64,000 nucleotides of DNA from Topomyia yanbarensis (Eukaryota > Arthropoda > Insecta > Diptera > Culicidae), in NCBI RefSeq assembly GCF_030247195.1, contig NC_080672.1, forward strand, positions 70,721,771 through 70,785,770, given 5' to 3'. The stretch's first letter is position 1. Each line of letters opens with the position of its first letter. The translations under genes were made by a program, and so were the position numbers. The notes under the pieces were generated by a model. It was not told where the DNA came from. It saw nothing but the letters and a program-made list of their open reading frames with translations, and ran no database searches. This document shows positions 10,108 to 21,800 of this stretch, piece after piece.

Positions 10108-11828
10108 ATGAGTGTACCAAGTCGTATCAAACCCTTCGATGTAAATATCGAAACTAGTAAACTACCATCGGAATGGGAAGTATGGAAACTGGATCTGGAA
10201 TCGTTTTTCATGGCACAGCATATTGACACACAGTCGGAAAGGCGAGCACAGTTAGCATATTTAGGTGGGCCGGGGCTTCAGGAACTATTGCGTCATCTAC
10301 CAGGTGTCAACCAAGTTCCCCATGTAACATTGAATCCTCCTTTTTACGATGTTGCTATCAGATGTCTCGACGAATATTTCGAACCTTTTCGTCGTAAGAC
10401 ATATGAACGTCACGTGTTCCATCAGATTACGCAATTTTCGGGTGAGCGGTTTGCAGATTTTGTAATGCGACTCCGCAAACAGATAGCAAGATGCGGTTAT
10501 GATGTAAACGTGGTTGACGAACTTATCGCAGACAGAATTGCGCAAGGCTGTGCGTCAGATGATTTGCGTACTAAACTTCTCCAGAAAGATAGAAGTCTCG
10601 AGGAAATTGTTGTTTTGGGAACAAGCATGGCTGAATCAGCCGAGCATTCCAAAAAGTTTTTTCCGTCTGTTTCGGCCAAAAATGAGTCTCAAGAAATAAA
10701 CAAAATTTCAGAAGGGGGCTCAAATTGGAAACCTCTAAACCCCAAACGAGAAGGCATGTTTCAGACTCGTTTCGAGAAACGTGTAAATGATCGTCAAACA
10801 GATCGTTTCATTTGCTACAGTTGTGGTCGAAGAGGCCATATTCAAAATAGCAGTGAGTGCCCAGCAAAGCGCACTAAATGTGCCAGTTGTGGAAGACCTG
10901 GCCACTGGGCCAAGAGATGCTACTCTCGTGTTGACACCCAGAAACGACGCCAACAATCACCTGGAAGAGGACCACCCCCGAAACGCATTCGTGCGATTGC
11001 CGAAGAAGTGAATAAACAGGGAACTACGAACTACATTTTTTACGCCATGGGTCGAAACGTATTCATGTTTAAAGTGGGTGGAGTTGATATACCGATGACT
11101 ATAGACTCAGGGGCCGACGCGAACGTGATTACATACGACATTTGGGAACAGATGAAAGAAGCTGGAGTGGATGTTTTCGAGATGAAAAGAGAAGTTGACC
11201 GAACTCTTATTGCGTACGCATCAAACCAACCGATGAAGATAATGGGTATGTTCCATGCCGAGATCGAAGCAGGAGATCGACGAACTTGCTCGAAATTTTA
11301 CGTCGTGGAAAATGGTCAACAGTGTTTGTTAGGTGACAAAACTGCAAAAGAACTACAAGTATTGAAGATCGGTTTCAATGTGAATTCAGTACATGCTAAA
11401 CCAGTGCGTCCTTTTCCGAAAATTCGAGGCGTTACCGTCGAAATCCCGATTGACAACAACATTCAGCCTGTCCAGCAGCCCTACCGGCGCCCACCGATCG
11501 CTATGGGGGAAGGCATTGGAATGAAGCTTCGCACATTACTGGAACAAGATATTATTGAACGTGTTACAGAACCATCACCCTGGGTCTCACCAATGGTACC
11601 GGTGACAAAAGATTCAGGCGAAATACGCCTATGTATCGACATGCGCCAGGCAAACAAAGCAGTAGTACGCGAGACCCATCCTTTGCCGCTAATTGAAGAG
11701 CTTCTGGGGTCGGTAAATGGCGCCGTGCGATTTTCTAAGATAGACATAAAGGAAGCCTACCACCAGGTGGAAATTTCAGAGAGATCCCGTCCGATTACTA
11801 CATTTATTACCAAATACGGACTTTTCAG
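10108..11828 (+). CDS. gypsy gag-protease-RT (first exon of gag-pol)
   Basis: The frame opens at ATG 10108 and encodes Gag, then protease, then the front of RT. Residues 1-215 are a capsid-like region (SEWEVWKLDLESFF near the start). Two zinc knuckles follow: CX2CX4HX6C from Cys236 and CX2CX4HX4C from Cys258. The aspartic protease active site is IDSGADANVI (Asp333). RT starts around residue 440 with SPWVSPMVPVTK and reaches the first catalytic aspartate block FSKIDIKEAYHQ. The frame meets TAA at 11830, but AG|GT at 11828/11829 is a donor-like site and the RT homology resumes in phase at 11987. Unspliced RNA would give a 574-residue product lacking most of RT and all of integrase. Gag and Pol share one frame, so no ribosomal frameshift is needed. 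Confidence 0.9.
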
Positions 11829-11986
11829 GTAATATGGAACGGTTTATACAAGTTAAATTTTCACTTTTCAAAATGAATTGGATTTTGTTTTAGTTTTAAA
11901 TAGAAGAACTTTTACCAAACCACTTTCGCTTATTTTGTTCTGTTTTTCTTTCTTTTTTTAAATACTATTATAATTTATTATACCAG
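11829..11986 (+). other. GT-AG intron-like segment inside RT
   Basis: 158 bp beginning GTAATA and ending TTATACCAG, with pyrimidine-rich TTTTTCTTTCTTTTTTT before the acceptor. It begins just before an in-frame TAA, and its length is not a multiple of three, so it cannot be read through. Removing it joins the RT frame with no lost or extra codon: the Arg codon is split 2+1, and RT homology continues with Tyr-Lys-Arg. Base composition is markedly more AT-rich than the exons. It is either a spliced intron or a very precisely placed insertion. Confidence 0.75.
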
Positions 11987-14258
11987 ATACAAACGTCTTA
12001 TGTTTGGTGTAAGGTGCGCGCCAGAGCTATTCCAGAAAGTCATGGAATCAATTCTGGCAGGCCTAGAAGGAGTCGTTGTATATCTCGACGACGTGATGGT
12101 TTTTGGTACAAATCAAAACGAGCACGATAGAAGGTTGGCGGATACACTGAAAAGATTAACTGAATACGACATTATGCTAAACGATCAAAAGTGCGTCTAT
12201 AACGTTGAATCACTAGAATTTCTTGGACATGTGCTATCTGCCAACGGTGTTCGACCGAAGGAAAGCAGGCTGGTTGCTATTCAACAGTTCCGGGAACCTC
12301 AAAACATATCGGAGCTGCGTAGCTTTTTGGGACTGGTATGTTACGTAGGTAGATTCATACCACACCTAGCTACCAAAACGAATTGTTTGAGACAATTGCT
12401 TCGTTCAGTAGTACCCTTCAAGTGGACGGAGAAAGAAAGTATGGCGTTTCAGTCAATAAAGTCGGCTATTTGCAAGATTGAAAATCTGGGATTTTTTAAT
12501 CCAAAAGATCTCACGAAACCTGTAACAGATGCAAGTCCAACTGGTTTAGGAGCTGTGCTTCTACAAGTTGATAAGAACGGACATACAAGGGTAATTGCTC
12601 TTGCGAGTAAAGCCATGACGGACCTTGAAAGAAAGTACTTCCAGACCGAAAGGGAAGCGCTCTCTCTTGTATGGGGAGTCGAAAAGTTTCGACTATATCT
12701 ACAAGGCACAAAATTCGTATTAATGACTGATTGTAAGGCACTTAAGTTTCTATTTAGCACCAGATCGAAACCCTGCGCAAGAATTGAGCGATGGGTCCTC
12801 CGATTACAAGCTTACACTTATGACGTGGAACACATTCCTGGAAGTGCCAATATCGCAGATGCAATCTCGAGACTGTCTACGTCTTCTGCTCAAGCCTTTG
12901 ATCAGTCCACCGATATGTGCGTTCGACTTGTCGCTGAAAGTTCGGCACCAGTTGCAATAAAATATGACAAAATTATAGAGGAAACCAATAACGATGCGGT
13001 TATTCAAAAAGTTTTGACGAACTTACAATCAATGTCGATTGATGAGATCCCCAAAGAATTCAAACCATTTACAAATGAACTTTGTGGCCTTGATGGGGTT
13101 CTGCTTAGAGGAAATAAACTGGTGATTCCCTCATCTCTTCGAGAACGAGTTCTCGAATTAGCACACGAAGCACATCCTGGGATAGCTGCTATGAAACGAA
13201 GATTACGGCAAAAAGTGTGGTGGACAGGTATCGATAAAAATGCTGAAGATTTCGTGAAAAATTGCAAGCAATGTATATTGGTTGGTTCACTTGGAGTACC
13301 AGAGCCACTTCGTCGGACGAAAATGCCGGAAAAGCCGTGGACAGACATTGCAGTTGATTTTATGGGACCACTTACCTCCGGTCACTCAATATTTGTCATG
13401 GTCGACTACTACAGTAGGTTCACAGAGGCAGTAGTGATGAAGCAAACGACTACAAAACTAATGATTGAGGCACTACATGAAACCTTTTGTAGGTTCGGTA
13501 TACCGGAAACTATTCGGTCTGACAATGGTCCACAATTTATAAGCGAAGAACTAAAATCATTTTGCGACCAATACGGCATAGAATTATTAAAAACGACACC
13601 ATATTGGCCACAGGCAAATGGTGAGGTAGAGAGAGCGAACCGAACCATACTCAAACGTCTAAAAATCAGTAAATCTTCAGGATCTGCAGATTGGTTATGG
13701 GACTTGCGATCATTTCTTCTCATGTATAATTCGACTCCACATGCAACCACAGGCGTACCACCATCTCAACTGATGTTTGGCCGCATTTTGCGGGATAAGA
13801 TTCCAGTTTTTAGAGAAAAGGCGGGACGCGTTGATGAAGAGGAAATACGAGACCGCGACTGGTCAAATAAGATTAAAGGAGCGGAATATACGGACACACG
13901 ACGGAGAGCAAAACAATCTGTTTTCAAGGTAGGTGATATAGTTGTTTCAAAGCGCATGATAAAGGACAATAAGCTGTCCAGCACCTACGAACCTGAGGAA
14001 TATGAGATTGTGAGTTTGGACGGTTCAGAAGCATCTTTGCGAGCTCTGAAAACAGGTAGAACTGCTAAACGAAACGTCGCTCATTTGAAAATTTTCCCCC
14101 ACATTAAACAAGCAGAAGCAGCAATCACCAGTAACGGAAACGTTACGATAGAAAATATAACTCCTGGACAACTAGAGCAAACTGATCCAGATACTGTGCA
14201 GGACCGGCCAATACGCACTCACCGAAAGCCTATGTATCTAAACGAATATCGTACGTAA
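11987..14258 (+). CDS. gypsy RT-RNase H-integrase (second exon of gag-pol)
   Basis: The frame is in phase with the upstream gag-pol if the 158 bp segment is spliced out; the first internal ATG is at 12000. Numbering from that ATG, RT carries the catalytic YLDD box (Asp30-Asp31) followed by LEFLGHVLS. RNase H has TDASPTGLGAVLLQ near Asp177 and REALSLVWGVEKFRLYL. Integrase has an HHCC zinc region (HPGIAAMKRRL to CKQC, about 388-422) and the D,D-35-E core: AVDFMGP near 449, SDNGPQF near 507 and GEVERAN near 543. The C-terminus ends just before the polypurine run. All catalytic motifs are intact, so with the upstream exon it could encode a working Pol. Confidence 0.92.
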
Positions 14259-14282
14259 AAAGTGTTGTAGGATAGTAAAGTC

Positions 14283-14291
14283 AAGGGGGGA
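14283..14291 (+). promoter_or_regulatory. polypurine tract
   Basis: AAGGGGGGA abuts the 3' LTR and would prime plus-strand DNA synthesis. Confidence 0.85.
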
Positions 14292-14521
14292 TGTAGAGTC
14301 CTCAAAATTCATACGCCCTTTGCATTCGTTAGGAGTGGTAGCTTGATAGGTTGGCAACGCTGATGACAGGCCGGCTAGTAGAGATCCGTGTAGAGTTTTC
14401 GGTAGAGAGAAGACAAGCGAGAAGAGTGAGTGAACAGTGTGTTGAGCATCAGGAGGAACATAAACGGACTTGTAAATAAGAAAACGATATTTTGATTTGG
14501 ATTCCGAAACCAGACTTTACA
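14292..14521 (+). repeat. 3' LTR
   Basis: 230 bp, identical by eye to 8835-9064. It is followed directly by the CCGCC duplication. Confidence 0.95.
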
Positions 14522-14526
14522 CCGCC
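14522..14526. repeat. target site duplication CCGCC (right)
   Basis: This matches 8830-8834 and defines the right boundary of the gypsy insertion. Confidence 0.9.
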
Positions 14527-14933
14527 AAAGCGCATAGTCATGCAATTTCGAACAAAACATGAAATTCATTAACCGAGCGCATCGTTCTATCGACTCTCTC
14601 TCTCTACTTGTGGCGAGGTCCGAGTGCCGATAGCATGCAGCGCGAAAGGATCAAATTACAAGCCAAGCGCCTGGCTTAAAGTAAAACAACCCATAAGCTA
14701 TTTATCACTCCAGTTATCTCATCTAAATATTAGGTATATTTGTATTGAACCATTACTATTGTATTGAATTCTTGAAGTGTATAAAAGGGAACGATGTTCA
14801 ATGAATAAACATTTCTAATACTTCAGCCGATTAGATCACTCCTCTATTGGCTATCGACAAAGGTTGAAGACTCCCATATGTGATCCTAATGGTAATCTAC
14901 TAGTCAGGCTATCACTATAACTATAGCTACAAC
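14527..14933 (+). repeat. LTR-like sequence, right piece, with TATA box and poly(A) signal
   Basis: Continuation of the sequence that starts at 8741. TATAAAAG lies at 14780-14787 and AATAAA at 14804-14809, an arrangement common in retroelement LTRs. It ends near CTACAACG, roughly complementary to the TGTTGTGG start. I found no coding region next to it, so it would be a solo LTR. The class is not determined. Confidence 0.4.
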
Positions 14934-15955
14934 GTGCGAGTATAGTGAAGATCGGCGAAGATGGTTTAATGTTATAATTATAATATCTCGCAAAGTATTT
15001 TAATATCCACTCCAAAATTTTCATGCAATCTTTTAGCCTGATTCTTAATACTTACTGGAAAAAAAAATAAAGAAAAATTTTAGTCCTAACTTAAAAAAAT
15101 CAATTTGTTTATAAAAATGGCAGAATGCATAAGTTATATAACAAACAAAACTTCTTTCGTAGAGTTTTCCGGTAAAGTCAAGCAAAACGCAACTTTCTAT
15201 TTAAAAAATTTTCATGCATCGAATAGTTTCCGAGTTATCACTAATTGAGAAATGTTCATTTTTATAAACTTCATAAAGTTCAAAAACTCATCACTTGAGA
15301 AATATCACGTTCAGCCAAGACAAAACATACGTGTCTATTATTTTTAGCTAAAGAATGCAAGAAGGAATTAAAATTTTGGTTGTAAATTTGACGTGGAATG
15401 ACCCATTCATGATTGAGAAAGGCACAATTGCACCGCTAGGTGGATTAAAACAGATTTTTTAAGACTGCTCATACCGAGACGAAATTTTCGCCACTCTAAC
15501 ACGTGTTTTTTCAAAGCAAATCGCTATCACAAAATCCCCAATCCAAATACTAGATGTGCAGATACACAATAAAGAATGTGACGGTTAAAACCCCGAACAG
15601 ACTATATAATTTTTTTGGTAAAAAAGCTTGTTAATAACTTTGCTGACACTGGAAGGAAATGATCAATTAAAATGATTGAAAAGTTACTTTCTCTCGGAAT
15701 AAACTCGATCAGCAAAATGTTGAAAACTGTCTAGGTTTGAGACTAAAATGAAAGAAATTTGAGCTTAACTAAAGGACGCTTCCCTGAATCGTCGAAATTA
15801 AGCAGAGTGCGAAACATACCGTGAAGTGGTCTAGTAATTCCATATTTACTTTAGAAGCATAGGCCCGTACGCAAGGGGAGGGTTTTAGGAGTTCAAACCC
15901 CTCCCATGGGGTTTTGAATTACTTTCAAAATATTATAAACTTCCTGTTCAGGGAT
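14934..15955. other. noncoding, one dispersed repeat motif
   Basis: AT-rich with no gene. At about 15416-15450 a GAGAAAGGCACAATTGCACC block followed by GCTAGGTGGATTAAA is present. The inverted form (AATCCACCTAGTGGTGC) is at 62874-62890. I associate this motif with Aedes repeats. Confidence 0.5.
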
Positions 15956-16560
15956 GAAATTATACAGCGAGCCGTGTCATTCAAGTTCGGTCACTCTAGA
16001 AACAAGTCGTTGAAAAAACCAAGGAAGAAACCTCGCGAAGCTGGCTGGTAAGGGGTGTAAGTTATGTTGGTCGGCATCTCTGGATCGGCTCATGTTTCGG
16101 CATGTTTCGATATTAGCACTAGTTGTGAGTAGATCAGCTTCACAGCAAAGGTCGGTCAGCGAACTAGCAAAGTGATCTACGGAAAAAGCATGATGTCAGA
16201 GAAAATCAAGATATCGTTATTATTATTTATTGCCGATGATCTCTCCATTGGAGTGACTGACAGCTAAATGGCCCGCGAAAATGGTCTTCGGTGTCGGGAG
16301 GAATACCGCCGCCGAAAAATTCTCAGCAGCAGCTAGCAAATAAATAGGAACGACTAACGCCAATAAGGATAAGAAACCCTGCGAAGGTGGTTGTAAAGAG
16401 ATGTAAATCATTATGGTCGACATCTCTAGATCGGTTCATATCTTAACAGATGACGACATTTGCAGCAGATCTGAGCAGGGCAGATATACCGAGAAGGTTG
16501 GACAGCAAACAAGAAAAACCATCAATGGAAAAAAACATGAACGATTAACACAAAATTAAA
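15956..16560 (+). repeat. R1 3'UTR-type repeat debris
   Basis: The block at 16260-16340 (AGCTAAATGGCCCGCGAAAA, GTGTCGGGAGGAATACCGCC) matches the short-class unit of the R1 3'UTR at 26843-27190. A ~345 bp direct repeat is visible: GGTCGGCATCTCTGGATCGG near 16071 and GGTCGACATCTCTAGATCGG near 16413. No R1 coding sequence is attached. Confidence 0.55.
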
Positions 16561-17140
16561 AGAGCATGAGTACAACCCGAGCAAATATTCATGGGTTCAA
16601 AAACCACACAGCCCCTTCAAAAGACCTTAAACATGGTCCGTACAAAAATTTCCAACCATCAAGACACCATAAAATGGTCTCAATAACTCATAAATACACC
16701 GACATATGGTATTTTATATTGGATCTACCGGACCATGGTAATGGTGTTTTCATGGGTTGAACCCATTTCAAACACCCATGTCAAGCCCCATGAGCATGGG
16801 GGTATTATGAACTTTCCGTTTGCTTGAGAATCCCCACTGAAGTAGTGCCTACACGGAAAAAAATCCGATCATAAATCCATAAAAAAATTATCGCTATTCC
16901 GTGAACTGAACGATTTACGGAAACCGTGACCAAGTGCCTGAAATTTGGGGTAATAAACCTCGTATCCATGAAACAATTTGTGTTTCCACAAAACTAGATC
17001 GTCCCGACTATATACATGGCGTTACATTCAAATGTTTGGTTGGTTTACTGTTGTTCGCTGGACATGTTTAGATTATGTTATGAGTCTTGTTCATAATTTG
17101 GGAATACACATCCGATAGTCAAGCGATTTTGATGATTTGC
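16561..17140. other. noncoding DNA
   Basis: No gene seen. ACACGGAAAAAAATCC at about 16853 may be the left end of the repeat-rich element that follows. Confidence 0.4.
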
Positions 17141-17149
17141 GGAGCTAAT

Positions 17150-17690
17150 CCCCGATTTTTGTGATTTCGTATGACGTTACCGTGCTATTTTATTCATGAG
17201 TTTACTATCCGATTTTTATGCCAGGGTAGCGAGATCTATGTCCATGATTTCATGTTCTTTGTCGCGATTTTTGTAATTTCTATTCACGTTATCGTGAGAT
17301 TTCAGTCATGAGTAAAGTGATTCATGCTGATAATTTCAGGATCCTAGTAATGATTTTGAATATTTCATTAGCGAGTAATGGATTGATGTCCATGACTGCA
17401 GGAACTTTGTCATGGTTTTCATAATTTCTGTTCATATTGTCGTAATATTTTAGTCACGAGAAGGGATTCATTTGTATTTATGTTCATGATTTCAGGATCT
17501 TAGTGACAATATTTTTGTCACGAGTTGTGTGATTTATGGTTATAATTTCAAGACCTTAGTCACAATTTTTGTAATTTCTGTTTATCTTATCGTGATATTT
17601 TATTCTAGAGCTTACTTTCAAATTTGACACGTGGAGTAATGTGACATGATATCAGCAGTTTCATCGTGGTATTCGTAATTTCTTTTCGCT
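17150..17690. repeat. diverged tandem repeat, ~105-150 bp period
   Basis: A block like TTTTTGTAATTTCTGTTYAT plus TATCGTGATATTTTATTC recurs at about 17157, 17266, 17413, 17560 and 17666. Copies are diverged and unequal in length. Confidence 0.6.
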
Positions 17691-17984
17691 TTGTCTCGAT
17701 CTGTTATTTTTTGGTTACTACCGGTTTTTTTACTCGTTGTAACGTGATACGGTGAACTGGATCATAAAAGTGTGACTGGCTCGCGGTATCTTGTTCTGTC
17801 ATATATATTACGAACACGATTTGTGCGCTCAGCGCAGTTTTTGCTTTCTCTCCAGACATCAAACTGAACCGTATCAAATGAATAACGATGTTCGAGGTCC
17901 TAATATTTTTTGTATCTACAGCTTGTATCTATTCTTGGTCGCTAGCAGCTAGATATTTCATGAAAAGTGTGCGGAACAAGAATA

Positions 17985-18440
17985 ATTCCACGACTAATAC
18001 TCCAAATTTTGTGAAATTAGTTCACGTAAAAATTTCATTATACTAGAAAGCATGAACCAGTTCACTTATACATGAGTAATATGTAATGAACTTGGGACCC
18101 ATTTCACGAGCACGGATATTGGATCGTGAGCAATATATTAGGAATCATGAACCTGTTTCCGATTACATGAATAATATTTGATGGATTTGTGAACTATTTC
18201 ACAAGCACGAATGGTAACTTGTGACTATTATACTAGATAAAATGAACTAGTTCACGACATGAATAACATTTTATAATTTTGTGATTTATTTCACGGGTAC
18301 ACATGGTCAGTCGTAACTATTATACCAAGAATCACGAAAGAGTTCTCGAATACATGAATCATATTTCATGGTATTTTGAACTGTTTCAGGAGCACGAATG
18401 GTAAGTCTTGACTAATATATTAGGCACCACGAATTAGTAG
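17985..18440. repeat. diverged ~95 bp tandem array
   Basis: Four to five units begin at about 18060, 18155, 18250, 18342 and 18436. Each carries an ACATGAATAA-like block, GTGAACTATTTCAC, GCACGAATGGTAA and GACTATTATACTA. Some blocks look like inverted forms of the 17150-17690 units, so both arrays may be arms of one fold-back element. Confidence 0.65.
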
Positions 18441-18878
18441 ACGAGGATTGAATGGATTCATGAATAAAATTCCGAGTTCCGCGAAATAGATCACGAGAAA
18501 ATGTTCACAATGTTTTGATTTTTCGAACTAATGTGCCTAAATCTATGAATAACATCTTGAGTCAACTGAGTTTAATGATCATAATGTTGTGGACTAGCTC
18601 ACGTACGGAAAATCGATTTGGTAATGACAAGGAAACCGTGACTGAATTTCACGAAACAAAAGCAAATATTTCCACTATTTCCGCGTTATGAGGGCATGAT
18701 TTTTGGTTATAGTAGAAAAGTAAACGTAAAAACGTGAATATTACAGAATTCATGGTACTTTATTCACGATTTTAGGAACAATGTTTATACGGTTTAGCGG
18801 TGGCCCCGGATGGATGAGGATGGCAAGATACAGGAGGTTGTTTAATCGGTAGGATTAACTACTTCAAACCAATCAGAC

Positions 18879-18892
18879 ACTACCGCTAACCA
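18879..18892. repeat. target site duplication (left) of the I-type element
   Basis: ACTACCGCTAACCA here and again at 22258-22271 flank the non-LTR insertion. Confidence 0.9.
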
Positions 18893-21800
18893 GATAGCGA
18901 TCATTTGCCAATCGTTGTTTCAATTAACAGTGAATTAGGCCTTACGAATTCAATCAATGTTCCTTATGACTTAACACGAAATATTGATTGGAAAACATAC
19001 GAAACATTAATTTCCACTTCTCTTGCTTCGACAGAAGAGCTACCCCCTACCGAAGAATATGAATTCTTAGTGGGTTTAATTATTGAAGCAGCAGAACAAG
19101 CCCAAACGAAATGCAATCCTGGAATGACAATAAATAGACGACCCCCTAACCCTTGGTGGGACAAAGAGTGCTCTGATGCATATGAAGCTAAACAAGTTGC
19201 CTACAAAGAAATTATGAAACAGAAAGGGGGTATACGTGAGAACTTTGAAAATTATTTCATTTTGCAAAACAAATTTGACAGTATACGTCGTGCCAAAAAA
19301 TCTAGTTATTGGAGACACTTCGTTAATGGCTTGTCAAGAGAAACATCAATGAGTACTCTTTGGAACACAGCCAGAAGAATGAGGAATCGAAACGTGACTA
19401 ATGAAAGCGAAGATTTTTCGAATCGTTGGATATTTAATTTTGCCAAGAAAATTTGTCCCGATTCTGCTCCTGCGCAGAAAATCACTCGCGATGCTCCCAC
19501 AAGTAACGATTTCATAGATTCGCCTTTGACAATGATGGAATTCTCAATTGCACTCCTCTCATGCAACAATAATGCTCCGGGACTAGACAGAATTAAATTC
19601 AACTTGGTGAAGAATCTGCCTGACCTAGCAAAAAGACGCTTGTTGAATTTATTCAATAAGCTTCTTGAGCAGAACATTGTCCCGCACGACTGGAAACAAG
19701 TGAGAGTTATCGCAATTCCAAAACCGGGAAAACCAGCCTCCGATCATAACTCGTATCGACCGATTGCAATGCTATCCTGCATCAGGAAATTGTTTGAAAA
19801 AATTATCCTACGACGTCTCGACAATTGGGTTGAGGCGAACGGCTTGCTATCAGATACCCAGTTTGGTTTTCGGAAGAGAAAGGGAACGAATGATTGTCTG
19901 GCGCTACTTTCGTCAGAAATCCAACTCGCTTACGCAAAAAAAGAACAAATGGCGTCTGTGTTCTTCGACATAAAAGGAGCATTCGACTCAGTCTCCATTG
20001 ATGTTCTCTCGGAGAAGCTACATCAATGTGGTCTTTCACCGATATTAAATAATTATTTATACAATTTATTGTCAGAAAAGCACATGCATTTTTCATATGG
20101 CGATTTGGCGACACTCAGAATAAGTTACATGGGCCTCCCACAAGGCTCTTGTCTAAGCCCCCTTCTCTATAATTTTTACGTGAATGACATTGATAATTGT
20201 ATTGTCAGCCCATGCACTTTAAGACAACTTGCAGATGATGGCGTGGTTTCTGTTACAGGACCAAAAGCTATAAATTTACAACAACCATTGCAAGATAGCT
20301 TGGATAATTTATCAATTTGGGCTTTAAAGCTGGGCATCGATTTCTCTACGGAGAAAACAGAGTTGGTCGTTTTCTCAAGGAAGCGTGATCCAGCTCAGCT
20401 TCAGCTTCAGTTGGTTGGTAGAACGATAGCCCAAGTCATGACCTTTAAATATCTCGGAATTTGGTTCGATTCTAAAGGTACATGGGGAGGCCACATTAGG
20501 TATCTGATAAAGAAGTGCCAACAAAGGATAAATTTTCTGCGAACAATAACTGGATCATGGTGGGGTTCTCATCCAAGTGACATGATAAGATTGTATCAAA
20601 CAACAATACTTTCAGTAATGGAATATGGGTGCATCTGTTTCCGTTCAGCTGCGAACACTCACATTATTAAACTGGAACGGATACAGTATCGTTGTTTACG
20701 AATCGCCTTAGGTTGCATGCAGTCGACCCATACGATGAGTCTTGAAGTACTAGCGGGAGTTCTTCCTTTAAAAGACCGACTCTGGGATCTCTCCTCTCGT
20801 TTACTTATTCGATGTGAGGTTATGAACCCACTGGTAATTGAAAATTTTGAAAGACTTGTCGAGCTTCAACCCCAAACCAGATTCATGACAGTGTATTTCA
20901 ATCACATGTCACAAGAAATAACGCCTGCTAGGTATGTTCCCACATACGTCAATATACTAGATATTCCTGAATCCACTTTATTCTTCGACACGTCCATGCA
21001 AGCAGAGATTCGTGGAATTCCGGATCAACTACGCTCGCGGGAGATCCCTAAAATATTCACAAGTAAATATCAACACATAGACTGCCTTAAAATGTTTTAC
21101 ACTGATGGGTCACGAATCAGTGAGGCCACTGGTTTCGGTATTTTCAACAATAATTTTTCAATTTCTCTCAAACTTGCAGAACCCGCCTCTGTTTATATAG
21201 CGGAACTAGCAGCAGTTCACTATAGTTTTCAAATAATTAATACTTTACCCCCGAACCATTACTTTATCCTCACTGATAGTCTCAGCACAATTGCAGCTCT
21301 ACGCTCAAAGAGGATTGATAACCACGATCCATTCTTTTTGGGGAAGATACGAGAATCTCCGAGTAACCTGACAAGAAAATGTTATAAATTTACCCTAGTG
21401 TGGCTCCCCGCCCATTGCTCTATTGCGGGCAATGAGAAAGCTGATAATTTAGCCAAGATTGGTGCACTAGATGGTGAAATATATGAAAGACCCATCGCTT
21501 ACAATGAATTTTATAGCGCTTCTCGACAGAGGACACTTGCTAGTTGGCAAACATCTTGGGACAATGGAGATATGGGACGATGGCTACACTCAATTATCCC
21601 TAAAGTATCAACGAAGGCATGGTTCAAAGAATTGGATGTAAGTCGGGACTTCATCCGTGTGATGTCTAGGCTCATGTCCAATCATTATACTTTAGATGCG
21701 CATCTCCGTCGTATTGGGCTCGCTGAGGGTAATCATTGTGCTTGTGGAGAAGGTTACCATGACATTGAGCATGTTGTTTGGTCCTGCACTGAATATCGTG

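Larger units (their letters stand above)
8835..14521 (+). mobile_element. complete Ty3/gypsy LTR retrotransposon, Mag-like, recently inserted
   Basis: The element is 5687 bp and has apparently identical 230 bp LTRs (TGTAGAG...TTTACA), a primer-binding site three bases after the 5' LTR, and a polypurine run before the 3' LTR. It is flanked by CCGCC duplications. The order gag, protease, RT, RNase H, integrase defines Ty3/gypsy. Two CCHC knuckles and a tRNA-Ser-type primer site point to the Mag group. There is no env. The coding frame is open from 10108 to 14258 except for one 158 bp intron-like segment in RT. Identical LTRs and open frames indicate a very recent insertion. Confidence 0.95.

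Noticed and set aside
10735..10956. Minus-strand frames across the gypsy coding region
   Set aside because: Shadows of gag-pol, with no independent motifs.
11830..11832. TAA as a disabling mutation of the gypsy pol gene
   Set aside because: The stop lies within a GT-AG segment whose removal restores frame and RT homology exactly, so an intron explains it better. Not proven.
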